Positions 24,196-32,480 of a stretch of DNA of 64,000 nucleotides are shown one piece after another. The stretch is from DAIDHZ01 sp035480255 (GTDB taxonomy: Bacteria > Chlamydiota > Chlamydiia > Chlamydiales > SM23-39): the NCBI GenBank assembly GCA_964630875.1, contig CAZVXF010000001.1:1-64000 (forward strand), read 5' to 3'. The notes under the pieces are model-generated. The model was not told the origin of the DNA. It searched no databases and saw only the letters and a list, made by a program, of their open reading frames with translations. The first letter of the stretch is position 1. Every line of letters starts with the position of its first letter. The translations under genes and the position numbers were made by a program.

Positions 24196-26781
24196 ATGAT
24201 CCGATCTGGGAATTCTCGTTTTAGCGGTTATTCTCCTTTTAAAAGCTTGAGCTCTGTGGTGTCGCATATCTCTCATGCTTCTGAAGCTGCAAAATTCGTA
24301 TCCTATTGGTTACCAAGGTCCGGTTTTATCCATACTCAAATGATGCCACGAATTGCTTCTACTGTGGGTACCGCAAGTTATTGCCCGGAAATAATCCGAC
24401 ATTGGACTGAAAATTGGGCACGCAAACAGCAGTTTCCTCCATTGGCCCAACTTGGGGCGCAGAAAGAAATCATCGATCCAATTTTCGCAAGGATTTTAGC
24501 CTCCTTGGATATTCCATATCTCGATCCACAAACAAAAGAAGTGAAAAGAGTTGGATTTTTTACGACTTTAGAAGAATTGGTTCACAGCCAAGACCCTTCA
24601 GCGAAGGTTTACCTAGGCGGTGGAAGTATACGCAATTTATTTGGTTTTCTGTATGCGGAGCTCATTTATGCAAAGAATAATACCTCAGAGTCACCAGAGG
24701 AAATTTTACAGAAAATGGCGCAAGGGACATATAAATTTCGAGACGGGCAAACTGAATCTTTGTCTAAATTAATTGTTTTAGGGGTTGGAAGTGATATCGA
24801 AATTCTGATTCAATTCTCAGATTCTTTTCTGCAACAAGCAAGCGCTAGTAGTCAATCTGAACAAGTCATTCATTCTGTTCGATCTTTCATTAATGCATTT
24901 GGGAATACTCTGCCAGATTCGCCGATAAAAAATGCCTTAGTGCCTTACGCAGATGTGAAAGAATATCAAAAGCAAACCTCTCGAGCAATGAGACAAGGAG
25001 GAAGCCCTCTTGATTGGCTGGCATTCCCGGTTTCTCCAAAATCTGGAATAGGTATTATCTCACCACCAGGGCATCCGAATTTAGTCAATCAGATTCTCGA
25101 AGGAACGCTACCTTTTTTGCCGAAGACAAATGCAGAAAATGTTGATGTTACGACTCTGCGAGTCATTCGTTCCCTTTTAGAAGTCCCTTGCTTATCTCTT
25201 TCATATTCTGATGAAAAAGCTTGGATGCATCGCTTAAGAAAAATTCAAACCACCGAGTCTGCATATCCAACTGAAATAACAAAAGTTTTTTCAGAAGCCA
25301 TGGGAAATATCCGATTCGTTCAAGCATCCAATCAGTGGGTTCGAGCGAAAAAAGGTCCTTTCGCGCTTGTCTGTCAAATTGGTCAAAAAAACTGCAAATT
25401 TCCTTTGATTCCAGAACTTCTCGACGAAGATAACATAGAGACAAGAGAAGAAGAATTTGACCCCGGACACCTGCGAGAAATTGGAGCTCTTCTCTCTCGA
25501 ACACAATTTATTGAAAACTTTACGGACAATGGATTGCTATATCACGGAACACCTAACATGTGGAATTTTTTCCCAATCATTCGAGGAGCATATTTCGTCA
25601 GTTCAGAATTACAAGGCACTGCTTTTATGGGAAGAGGCTTTTACACCACAAGCTCTATTAATCTGGCGCAATCTTATGCACAAGCTGCTCATCCGATCCC
25701 ATTGCGCCCTATTGAGTCTTCTAAATTGCGCATTCTAAATCTTCGCCATTTCCAATCATATCACTTGTCAAAATATCATAAACTTGTAAAGGAAGCGAGG
25801 CGAAAAAAGATTGATTTTCATCAATATCTTGCAAATGAGTATAAGATAGATATCATTATCAATGAGCATGTATTGATACAAAACGCGAAGGCAATACAAA
25901 GGCCTAGAACAATAGAAAAATTTTTCCTTTCCGAAGAACAAACCCTTTTAAAACAAGCAGAATCAATCGATAGCATTGATCAATGCACTAGTGTTCTTAA
26001 TAAATTTCGAGAACATCTGGAATTAGCAAACGGGTATGCTCATTCTGTAAATCCTAAAATCGTCGAATCTTTAGAAAATAAGCTACGAAAATTTGAACCG
26101 GATGACAAAATATTTTTTGCTGCAATTTCTCTGATCAAACAACAACGCTATAAGCAAAGCCCTATAAGTGAGATGGCTCTTGAAATCCTAAGACGTTCCA
26201 TAGATATATTTAATGAAAAGTTATGCAATTATTCGCAGAATCGTGTTTTTGTTGGGTTTTGGGATTTTATGAAATCTCTTTCTAAAGAAAACAGCATAAT
26301 GGCCGCGAAATTATGTGAAACTATTCGGATTCCTTTTCTTTATACTTTTCCCGATCAGGATACCGAGTTTACTCTATATTTTTTTAGAAATGTGGTCACT
26401 CTTATACGCGAGGAGCTACAACACAAGTTTTTTTACTACATTAGCTACGGTAACATCTCACGAGAAACTCTGCATGATATTTTAAATGAATTTTCTATCT
26501 CAAACAGAATGTGGAAAACAATTCTAGAGTTTGCAATCTTAAATGAACATTCATACTCAATTGGTGAGACTAAACTTAAAGTCGAACCTTTGATTATCCA
26601 TTTATTGAACAAATACCCTGAGAAAACTCTCACTATAGAAGACAAAGAATCTCTTTTTAAACATGCAATATCAAGATTGCGATTGCCCACAGCAGGAATA
26701 TTAATCAATAGATGGTCTCTTCCTCTAGCAGCTCAACAAAAACTTTCCCAAGCTTACCTTCAACTGGAGCCTAGCTTGTGA
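24196..26781 (+). CDS. Putative nucleotidyltransferase/ADP-ribosyltransferase-like protein
   Basis: An 861-residue protein with two recognisable parts. Around residues 137-206, VYLGGGSIRNLFGF and VGSDIEILIQF resemble the GG...RN and SDIDI motifs of polymerase-beta/CCA-type nucleotidyltransferase heads, with Glu replacing the second Asp. Residues ~446-567 look like an H-Y-E ADP-ribosyltransferase (ART/PARP-like): LLYHGTPNMWNF (H450), a GRGFYTTSSINLAQSYA strand-helix (Y483) and NEHVLIQN (E557), in the right order and spacing. The C-terminal ~280 residues are charged and helical, with no motif recognised. There is no signal peptide. It sits between menA and menC with its own predicted promoter and no clear ribosome site. 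A secreted effector is plausible but unproven; both domain calls are by eye. Confidence 0.6.
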   Translation: MIRSGNSRFSGYSPFKSLSSVVSHISHASEAAKFVSYWLPRSGFIHTQMMPRIASTVGTASYCPEIIRHWTENWARKQQFPPLAQLGAQKEIIDPIFARILASLDIPYLDPQTKEVKRVGFFTTLEELVHSQDPSAKVYLGGGSIRNLFGFLYAELIYAKNNTSESPEEILQKMAQGTYKFRDGQTESLSKLIVLGVGSDIEILIQFSDSFLQQASASSQSEQVIHSVRSFINAFGNTLPDSPIKNALVPYADVKEYQKQTSRAMRQGGSPLDWLAFPVSPKSGIGIISPPGHPNLVNQILEGTLPFLPKTNAENVDVTTLRVIRSLLEVPCLSLSYSDEKAWMHRLRKIQTTESAYPTEITKVFSEAMGNIRFVQASNQWVRAKKGPFALVCQIGQKNCKFPLIPELLDEDNIETREEEFDPGHLREIGALLSRTQFIENFTDNGLLYHGTPNMWNFFPIIRGAYFVSSELQGTAFMGRGFYTTSSINLAQSYAQAAHPIPLRPIESSKLRILNLRHFQSYHLSKYHKLVKEARRKKIDFHQYLANEYKIDIIINEHVLIQNAKAIQRPRTIEKFFLSEEQTLLKQAESIDSIDQCTSVLNKFREHLELANGYAHSVNPKIVESLENKLRKFEPDDKIFFAAISLIKQQRYKQSPISEMALEILRRSIDIFNEKLCNYSQNRVFVGFWDFMKSLSKENSIMAAKLCETIRIPFLYTFPDQDTEFTLYFFRNVVTLIREELQHKFFYYISYGNISRETLHDILNEFSISNRMWKTILEFAILNEHSYSIGETKLKVEPLIIHLLNKYPEKTLTIEDKESLFKHAISRLRLPTAGILINRWSLPLAAQQKLSQAYLQLEPSL

Positions 26782-26851
26782 TCAAATGCCCTACTGTTTG
26801 ACTCGTTTACTTCTTCTTGAAAAAAGTCGAATATGAGATCGTATAATTCTT

Positions 26852-27625
26852 GTGAAAAATCTATATCAATATAACAAAAAACTGCTGATCCAAATTGACG
26901 ATTGTTGGGGAGAAATTTCACCTTTGCAAGGGTTTAGCAAAGAGACATTCGAAGAAGCAAAAGAAGAAATTCTCCAGGTTCTTCATGAAAACAAACAACC
27001 AACACTTCCTTCTGTCATCTGGGGTCTATCTGTTTTGCCGATAACCGCAGTTAGAATTCCGTTGTGCGCCCTGAATCGACCCCGAGACGGCTGCAAGACT
27101 TTGAAGCTCAAAGTGGGGCATCTATCTGTTGAAAATGCCGTTCGACATGTATCACAATACATCGATCAATATCGACTTCGCATCGACTGCAATCGCAAAT
27201 GGACATTGAATCAAGCCCTTGAATTTACAAGACATTTTCGATCTACAGACTTTGAATATTTGGAAGAACCCACAAAAGAACTCATTGAATTTTCAAAACT
27301 GACAGATTTTTCGATCGCGCTGGATGAATCACTCAGAGATAATATCAATATCCCAAATGCAAAGTATGCAGTCATTAAGCCAAGTCTCACAGGTCATATT
27401 CCAAAACTATCTTTGCCAACGGTTCTTTCTTCTTCTTACGAAACAAGTCTTGGTATTCTTCAAATTGCGCGCCTTGCATCTCAAGAAATTGCTCATGGAC
27501 TTGATACATTCGTTGATGACATTATTGATCCACCCATTCGCGTTGAAGAGGGTTATTTAATCTGGTCTCCTTCAAAAAACCCAATCAATACAAGCAAACT
27601 ATGCAAACTTGCGACTGTCCCTTAA
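26852..27625 (+). CDS. menC: o-Succinylbenzoate synthase
   Basis: A 257-residue enolase-superfamily enzyme that dehydrates SHCHC to o-succinylbenzoate. The barrel ligands are visible in order: the KxK motif (TLKLKVG), RIDCNRKWT (Asp ligand), YLEEP (Glu ligand), IALDESLRD (Asp/Glu ligand) and VIKPS (catalytic Lys). It is shorter than typical MenC (~320), mostly through a reduced capping domain. The start is GTG 26852, because no in-frame ATG is available and no good ribosome site is visible. It overlaps menE by 25 bp. Confidence 0.9.
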   Translation: MKNLYQYNKKLLIQIDDCWGEISPLQGFSKETFEEAKEEILQVLHENKQPTLPSVIWGLSVLPITAVRIPLCALNRPRDGCKTLKLKVGHLSVENAVRHVSQYIDQYRLRIDCNRKWTLNQALEFTRHFRSTDFEYLEEPTKELIEFSKLTDFSIALDESLRDNINIPNAKYAVIKPSLTGHIPKLSLPTVLSSSYETSLGILQIARLASQEIAHGLDTFVDDIIDPPIRVEEGYLIWSPSKNPINTSKLCKLATVP

Positions 27626-28776
27626 AAAGAGCTGCTATTGAAGATCCAAATGCAATTGCACTGATTGACAAGGGCATTACTGTGACCTTTAAACACCTTG
27701 ATACCTTAGCCAATCAATACAAATTCAAGGAAGGAGAACTCATTCCTACTCTTCCTCAGAATCCTCTTGAATTTATCCCTCTGTTCTTCGGATGCATGAG
27801 AAGTGGTGCCGCGATCTGTCCAATCAATTTAAGACTTCCTTGTCCCCAATTGGCAATCAATCAACTGCCTCAAAAAGCAACACCGCAATCTGTCCTTCTT
27901 TTTACATCGGGAACAACCGGCACTCCAAAAATTGCAATCCTTTCTTTCAGAAGTCTTTTGACAAACGCTCAATATTCCATTCCGCTTGATCCGACAGATT
28001 GCTATCTCCTCTCGTTGCCTCTTTACCATGTGGGCGGGATCGGAATTATTCTTCGGTGTATTTTAGCTAAAGCAAGCATCGTCTTAGACAAAAACAATCC
28101 CAATATTACTCATCTATCGTTTGTCCCAACCCAGCTGTATCGAGAAACTCCGATCTACAAAAACCTCAAATGTATCCTTCTAGGAGGAGCACCTTGTTTC
28201 TCGATTCCTTCACACCTTCCAATTTTTGCAACGTATGGACTCACAGAGATGGGATCGATGGTTTATGTCCGAAAACATCCACCTCTTATCCATGGGCACT
28301 TTCATTTAGGCCTTCCACTTCCCAAAAGAGAAGTTCGCCTTGGATCCGATGGGGAAATCTTTGTTCGTGGAGAAACCTTATTTGATGGATACCTAGATCA
28401 ACCTCAGAGCGACTGGCTTGCGACTGGAGATATTGGCATCGACAATCCAACCCATGGAATCGCAATCATCGGTCGAAAAGATTGGCAATTCATCAGTGGG
28501 GGAGAAAATATCCAACCAGAAGAGATCGAAAAGTATCTCCTACAAATTCCAGGTATTTTAGAAACAGTCGTGATTCCAAAAAAAGACCCCGAATTTGGAA
28601 TGCGCCCGATTGCAATCGCCAAAACAAATGGCTCAATAGAATTACAAACTATCCAAAAATATCTCTATGATTTTCTTCCAAAATATAAGATTCCCACAGC
28701 CCTTTTTTGTGTGAATGAATTGCCAAAAATTGGCCTCAAAATCGATCGAAAACAAGTTGTAAACACTTTCAAATAA
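27601..28776 (+). CDS. menE: o-Succinylbenzoate-CoA ligase
   Basis: An adenylate-forming enzyme of 391 residues that makes o-succinylbenzoyl-CoA. The AMP-binding P-loop is LLFTSGTTGTPK. Others are LPLYHVGGIGII, ATYGLTEMGSMV (A5 motif), WLATGDIG (A7) and GRKDWQFISGGENIQPEEIE (A8 hinge), with a C-terminal Lys region KIGLKIDRKQV. It is at the short end of the family (usually ~450-490) because the N-terminal domain is reduced. Last gene of the men cluster, translationally overlapped with menC. Confidence 0.92.
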   Translation: MQTCDCPLKRAAIEDPNAIALIDKGITVTFKHLDTLANQYKFKEGELIPTLPQNPLEFIPLFFGCMRSGAAICPINLRLPCPQLAINQLPQKATPQSVLLFTSGTTGTPKIAILSFRSLLTNAQYSIPLDPTDCYLLSLPLYHVGGIGIILRCILAKASIVLDKNNPNITHLSFVPTQLYRETPIYKNLKCILLGGAPCFSIPSHLPIFATYGLTEMGSMVYVRKHPPLIHGHFHLGLPLPKREVRLGSDGEIFVRGETLFDGYLDQPQSDWLATGDIGIDNPTHGIAIIGRKDWQFISGGENIQPEEIEKYLLQIPGILETVVIPKKDPEFGMRPIAIAKTNGSIELQTIQKYLYDFLPKYKIPTALFCVNELPKIGLKIDRKQVVNTFK

Positions 28777-28829
28777 ATACCATTTATTAATCTCTAAATA
28801 ACTGATTATTAATTCTTTACATCAACACT

Positions 28830-28857
28830 TTGAAAAAAAATGGAGCTTATCTATAAT
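28830..28857 (+). promoter_or_regulatory. Predicted promoter of the TPR gene
   Basis: TTGAAA (28830-28835) and a consensus TATAAT (28852-28857) are 16 bp apart, 29 bp before ATG 28887. Confidence 0.6.
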
Positions 28858-28886
28858 CCGCTCATTTAACTGGTTTGAAACTGAAA

Positions 28887-30953
28887 ATGACAGCTAGAAC
28901 AAATCCCATTCGTAAAATTTTTACTCGCTTTTTCCCTCGCAAATATATGCAGAAAGAGCCTGACACTCAAGAGTGGGAAGTCTTGAACGAAACCCAAAAA
29001 AAAGAGTTGGCATTCTACAAACTCTCGCAAGGCGAGTTCGCGTTGTTGCAGGGAAATCTCGTGGCTCTTTCTCTATTTGAAGAATCCTCTCATCTCGAAC
29101 CAAAAAACCCTCAAATTTGGTACCGGCAGGGTCTTGCCTTTTTCGAGTACGGCTCAGAAGAGGGAAAAGAGAAAGCACTTCTTTTAGCAAGTAAATATTT
29201 TAAGTTTGCAACGACTTTTGATCCTTCTTTTTTCGAAGCTTATGTGGCTTGGGGGAATACGTTTTTACAATTGGGTAAATGCCACGAAGAACACCACTAC
29301 CTCTTAGAGGCTAAGGAAAAGTATCAAAAAGCGATTTTATTAAGCTCGAATCAATCTGAGGACATTCTATCGGAGCTTTATTGGGATTATGGAAATGTTT
29401 GGATGGAAATTGCGGCCCATTCTGGGGAAGCCATCGATATCCGTTCCGCAATCGCGGCTCTTCAAACTTCCTATAAGCTGCAGAAAGCACTTTCTTCTGA
29501 ATTCCTGCATGATTGCGGAAAAGCGCATTTAGAAATGGGCTTGCTTGTGAACGATTCTCGTCTCTTGACACAAGCAGTTCAGTATTTCATGCAAGCCGTC
29601 CAAAAAACACCAAACTACTACGATGGTTGGGTCTCTCTTGGAGAGGTCTATTCGCAACTGTATATCAATACAATGGATGATCGTTATACTGCGAAAGCGT
29701 CTCAATCCTATGGCCAGGCAGTAAAATTATCTGGAAAAGATGCAGATACTTGGATTAGCTGGGCGCAGATCTTAGGCGAAGGGGGCAGAATCAACCAAGA
29801 CATCCGAGCCTTGCGTCAAAGTATTGAAAACTGCGCACGCGCATTTCTCCTCGATGCAAAAAACCCATTGATTACTGCACAGTGGGTAGAATCACTTTCT
29901 TACCTTGGACTTGCAAGTAACCGCCTTGATTTACTCATCGAAGCTGAAAACAAAATCATCAAAGCAACCGATGCAGAAGACAATCCCGATCTTTGGCATG
30001 CATATGGCGTTTGTTTGATGTGTTTTGGGAAATATTATGAAGATGGTGAGTTCTATGATATGGCAATTGAAAAGTTGCAATATGCCTTATCGATTGATCG
30101 CACCGCTGCCGAACACTGGCATACGCTAGGCCTTGTTCATAAATACTACGCAGATCTGACAGATCATGATGACTTACTCATGAGAGCCAACCGCTTTTTT
30201 GCAAGAGCCATTGACCTGAAACCATCCTGTCCTGCAATTGTCTTTGATGCGGCATGCTCTTTACTACACTATAGCGAACTTGTGAAAGATCTTCCAAGTC
30301 TTCAACTTGCGATGCAACACTTTGAAACACTATTACAAGCACATAAAGAAGTCATTTTACATCATCCTGAATGGCTCTATATGTATGCAAAATCACTTGT
30401 TTGGCTTGCAGAATTTAATCATGAGGAAGCCCCTCTCATCCGCGCATTAGAAGTTTTTTCGCAGGTTCTTCTCATCGATCCAGATCATCCAGACATTCAT
30501 TATCAAATCGCGCTTCAAAACATGAATTTAGGCGTAACAACTGAAGAGACAGATTTCTATAAACGAGCCCTTCCTTTTTTCAGACTCGCTGCTCGTCAAG
30601 AGGAGGAAAATGACCAAGTTTGGCTCGATTGGGGAATCTGCCTGATCAATCTTGCTCTCACTACTTTTGATTCCGAATTTGCAACTCTACTCTACGCTGA
30701 TGCAGAACAAAAAATCGCTTTAGCCGGATCTCTTGGCAATGCTTCTGCATACTATACTCTAGCATGCCTATATTCTCTCCAGGGGCGGATAGAAGAATCC
30801 ATGCAATTGATTCGACATTCTTTATCTTTAAAATCACTCCCACCCCTTGAAGAACTCCTCGAAGATGAGTGGCTAGAGGCTTTAAGAAACACCGAAAGCT
30901 TTGCACAGTTTATCGATGACCTAGAAGCAAAATTTCAAACACGTGAAGATTAA
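28887..30953 (+). CDS. Tetratricopeptide repeat protein
   Basis: A 688-residue soluble protein built of TPR-like helix pairs from about residue 30 to the C-terminus. Examples are PKNPQIWYRQGLAFFEYG, PSFFEAYVAWGNTFLQLG, PNYYDGWVSLGEVYSQL and EDNPDLWHAYGVCLMCFG. There is no signal peptide or membrane segment. TPR solenoids mediate protein-protein contacts; no partner can be named. I prefer ATG 28887 to the in-frame TTG at 28875, although neither has a strong ribosome site. A promoter with consensus TATAAT precedes it. It ends 5 bp from the convergent MFS gene. Confidence 0.88.
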   Translation: MTARTNPIRKIFTRFFPRKYMQKEPDTQEWEVLNETQKKELAFYKLSQGEFALLQGNLVALSLFEESSHLEPKNPQIWYRQGLAFFEYGSEEGKEKALLLASKYFKFATTFDPSFFEAYVAWGNTFLQLGKCHEEHHYLLEAKEKYQKAILLSSNQSEDILSELYWDYGNVWMEIAAHSGEAIDIRSAIAALQTSYKLQKALSSEFLHDCGKAHLEMGLLVNDSRLLTQAVQYFMQAVQKTPNYYDGWVSLGEVYSQLYINTMDDRYTAKASQSYGQAVKLSGKDADTWISWAQILGEGGRINQDIRALRQSIENCARAFLLDAKNPLITAQWVESLSYLGLASNRLDLLIEAENKIIKATDAEDNPDLWHAYGVCLMCFGKYYEDGEFYDMAIEKLQYALSIDRTAAEHWHTLGLVHKYYADLTDHDDLLMRANRFFARAIDLKPSCPAIVFDAACSLLHYSELVKDLPSLQLAMQHFETLLQAHKEVILHHPEWLYMYAKSLVWLAEFNHEEAPLIRALEVFSQVLLIDPDHPDIHYQIALQNMNLGVTTEETDFYKRALPFFRLAARQEEENDQVWLDWGICLINLALTTFDSEFATLLYADAEQKIALAGSLGNASAYYTLACLYSLQGRIEESMQLIRHSLSLKSLPPLEELLEDEWLEALRNTESFAQFIDDLEAKFQTRED

Positions 30954-30958
30954 TCAGA

Positions 30959-32323
30959 TTACTCCAGTGCAAGGCCTTTTGTTTCTACCCTCGCAACGAC
31001 AGTAATCATGGCTCCGATTAAGCAAAGAATGCCAACGCTAATCATCGTTGTGCGAAGGCCCAACGCATGAAAGGCCATGGGCAGAAAAAAGACTCCAAAA
31101 GTAGCTCCTGTTTTTCCACAAGCTGCAGCAAAACCATGTCCTGTTGCGCGAAGACGTGTGGGGAATACTTCGACAGGTAGTAAAAATGTCGTAGCATTGG
31201 GTCCAAAGTTGACCATCAAATTGAAGATACTAAATCCTAAAATGAGCGCTAGATCGCCTGTTCTCATTCCAAAAATCCCAATCAATCCAGTACCGATGGC
31301 CATTCCTATAAACCCAAGAATTTGAAGTTGCACTCTTCCTCTTCTTTCTACAAAAAATATATTAAGAGCAAAGCCAAAAATTAAAAAAATATCGGCAATG
31401 ACAGTCATCATATCCGCTCGAAAGTCAGCAGCAATAAAACCGCTGGTATGAATCGCCGTAGGATGCAACAAATAGACTAAAATCATTGGAGTAAAAAGAC
31501 CGATTCCATAAAGCGCAATATCCATTAAAAACCACGGAACCGCGGTAAAAATTGTTCGCATCCGAAATTCTTTCCGAAACAATTCTTTTAAATGGCTCTT
31601 TTGGGGCTCCTCTTCCTTTTTTTTCGAGACAGGAAGTATGTGTGCACCGATTAACCAAAAAAGAGAATCTTTTGCCTCCTTTAAACGCCCCTTTCGAGCA
31701 AGCCATCGGGGACTTTCTCTAATCGATGTACGCAATACCGCTAAAATTAAAGCTGGAACCGCGCAAGACAAAAGCATCCAACGCCAACTTTGTTCCGATG
31801 GATTGATCAGAAGAATGATCGAACAAATCGCTGCGGCAAGAGTCATTCCTATTGCTTGAAAACTAAAGGCTCCTGTCATCCATTTTCCACGACTTTTTCG
31901 CGGCATAATTTCTCCGACAAGAGATGCGCTAATCGGATATTCTGCCCCCACTGAAATTCCCTGAAGAAAGCGAAAAAAAATCAAAATGAAAGGACTCCAG
32001 GCAATCGCGCATAAAATGGATGTAATTGTCAAAAGAGCTACATCAATCAATAGGATGAGACGCCGACCGTATCGATCCGATAAAACACCCGAAATGATCG
32101 CCCCAGGCACTGCACCCAAAAATGCAGCAGCAGCAAAAAATCCAGCAATTGTCGGAGAAAACGTGCCAAAATTGGCTTGAATCAGAGGAAGCGCTGCGCT
32201 CATGATAAAAAAATCATATCCGCTGAGGCCAATGCCCGCCGATGCAAGCGCCCACATGCGCCGTCTGTTTGGGGTAACAGGGGTTTCGTCCAATGCAAGA
32301 TTGATTGACTCACGCACACTCAT
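30959..32323 (-). CDS. MFS transporter, sugar-porter-like
   Basis: A 454-residue major facilitator with 12 predicted helices. The sugar-porter-type signatures are GVLSDRYGRRLILLI after helix 2, FLQGISVGAEYPISASLVGE in helix 4, IRESPRWLARKGRLKEA before the central loop, and FPTRLRATGHGFAAACGK near helix 10. The substrate is not predictable: relatives carry sugars, phosphate or organic acids. It converges with the TPR gene. Its upstream region holds hairpins and the IS5-type element. Confidence 0.85.
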   Translation of the reverse strand: MSVRESINLALDETPVTPNRRRMWALASAGIGLSGYDFFIMSAALPLIQANFGTFSPTIAGFFAAAAFLGAVPGAIISGVLSDRYGRRLILLIDVALLTITSILCAIAWSPFILIFFRFLQGISVGAEYPISASLVGEIMPRKSRGKWMTGAFSFQAIGMTLAAAICSIILLINPSEQSWRWMLLSCAVPALILAVLRTSIRESPRWLARKGRLKEAKDSLFWLIGAHILPVSKKKEEEPQKSHLKELFRKEFRMRTIFTAVPWFLMDIALYGIGLFTPMILVYLLHPTAIHTSGFIAADFRADMMTVIADIFLIFGFALNIFFVERRGRVQLQILGFIGMAIGTGLIGIFGMRTGDLALILGFSIFNLMVNFGPNATTFLLPVEVFPTRLRATGHGFAAACGKTGATFGVFFLPMAFHALGLRTTMISVGILCLIGAMITVVARVETKGLALE

Positions 32324-32441
32324 GAATGTGATGTATAAATGAAGAGGTAAGTCAGTAGCAAGAATAAAAGATTTGAAAACGCAAGGTCCTTATTTACAGA
32401 ACGATAGACTGACCGTGCATGACTAACGCATGGTTTTATCG

Positions 32442-32470
32442 AAAACCGCGCATTGTCAATGCACGGTTTT
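32442..32470 (+). terminator. Hairpin with T-tail, possible terminator
   Basis: A 14-bp stem with one C/A mismatch (AAAACCGCGCATTG against CAATGCACGGTTTT) is followed on the plus strand by T and alternating TA. A smaller, related hairpin lies at 32412-32434. No intact plus-strand gene precedes it, so it may be a remnant or a fold in the MFS leader. The IS element begins 10 bp downstream. Confidence 0.45.
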
Positions 32471-32480
32471 TATATATATA

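Noticed and set aside
25163..25504. 113-codon minus-strand frame inside the ART-like gene
   Set aside because: The plus-strand gene is continuous here over 861 codons. The minus frame is a Leu/Phe-rich mirror of it.
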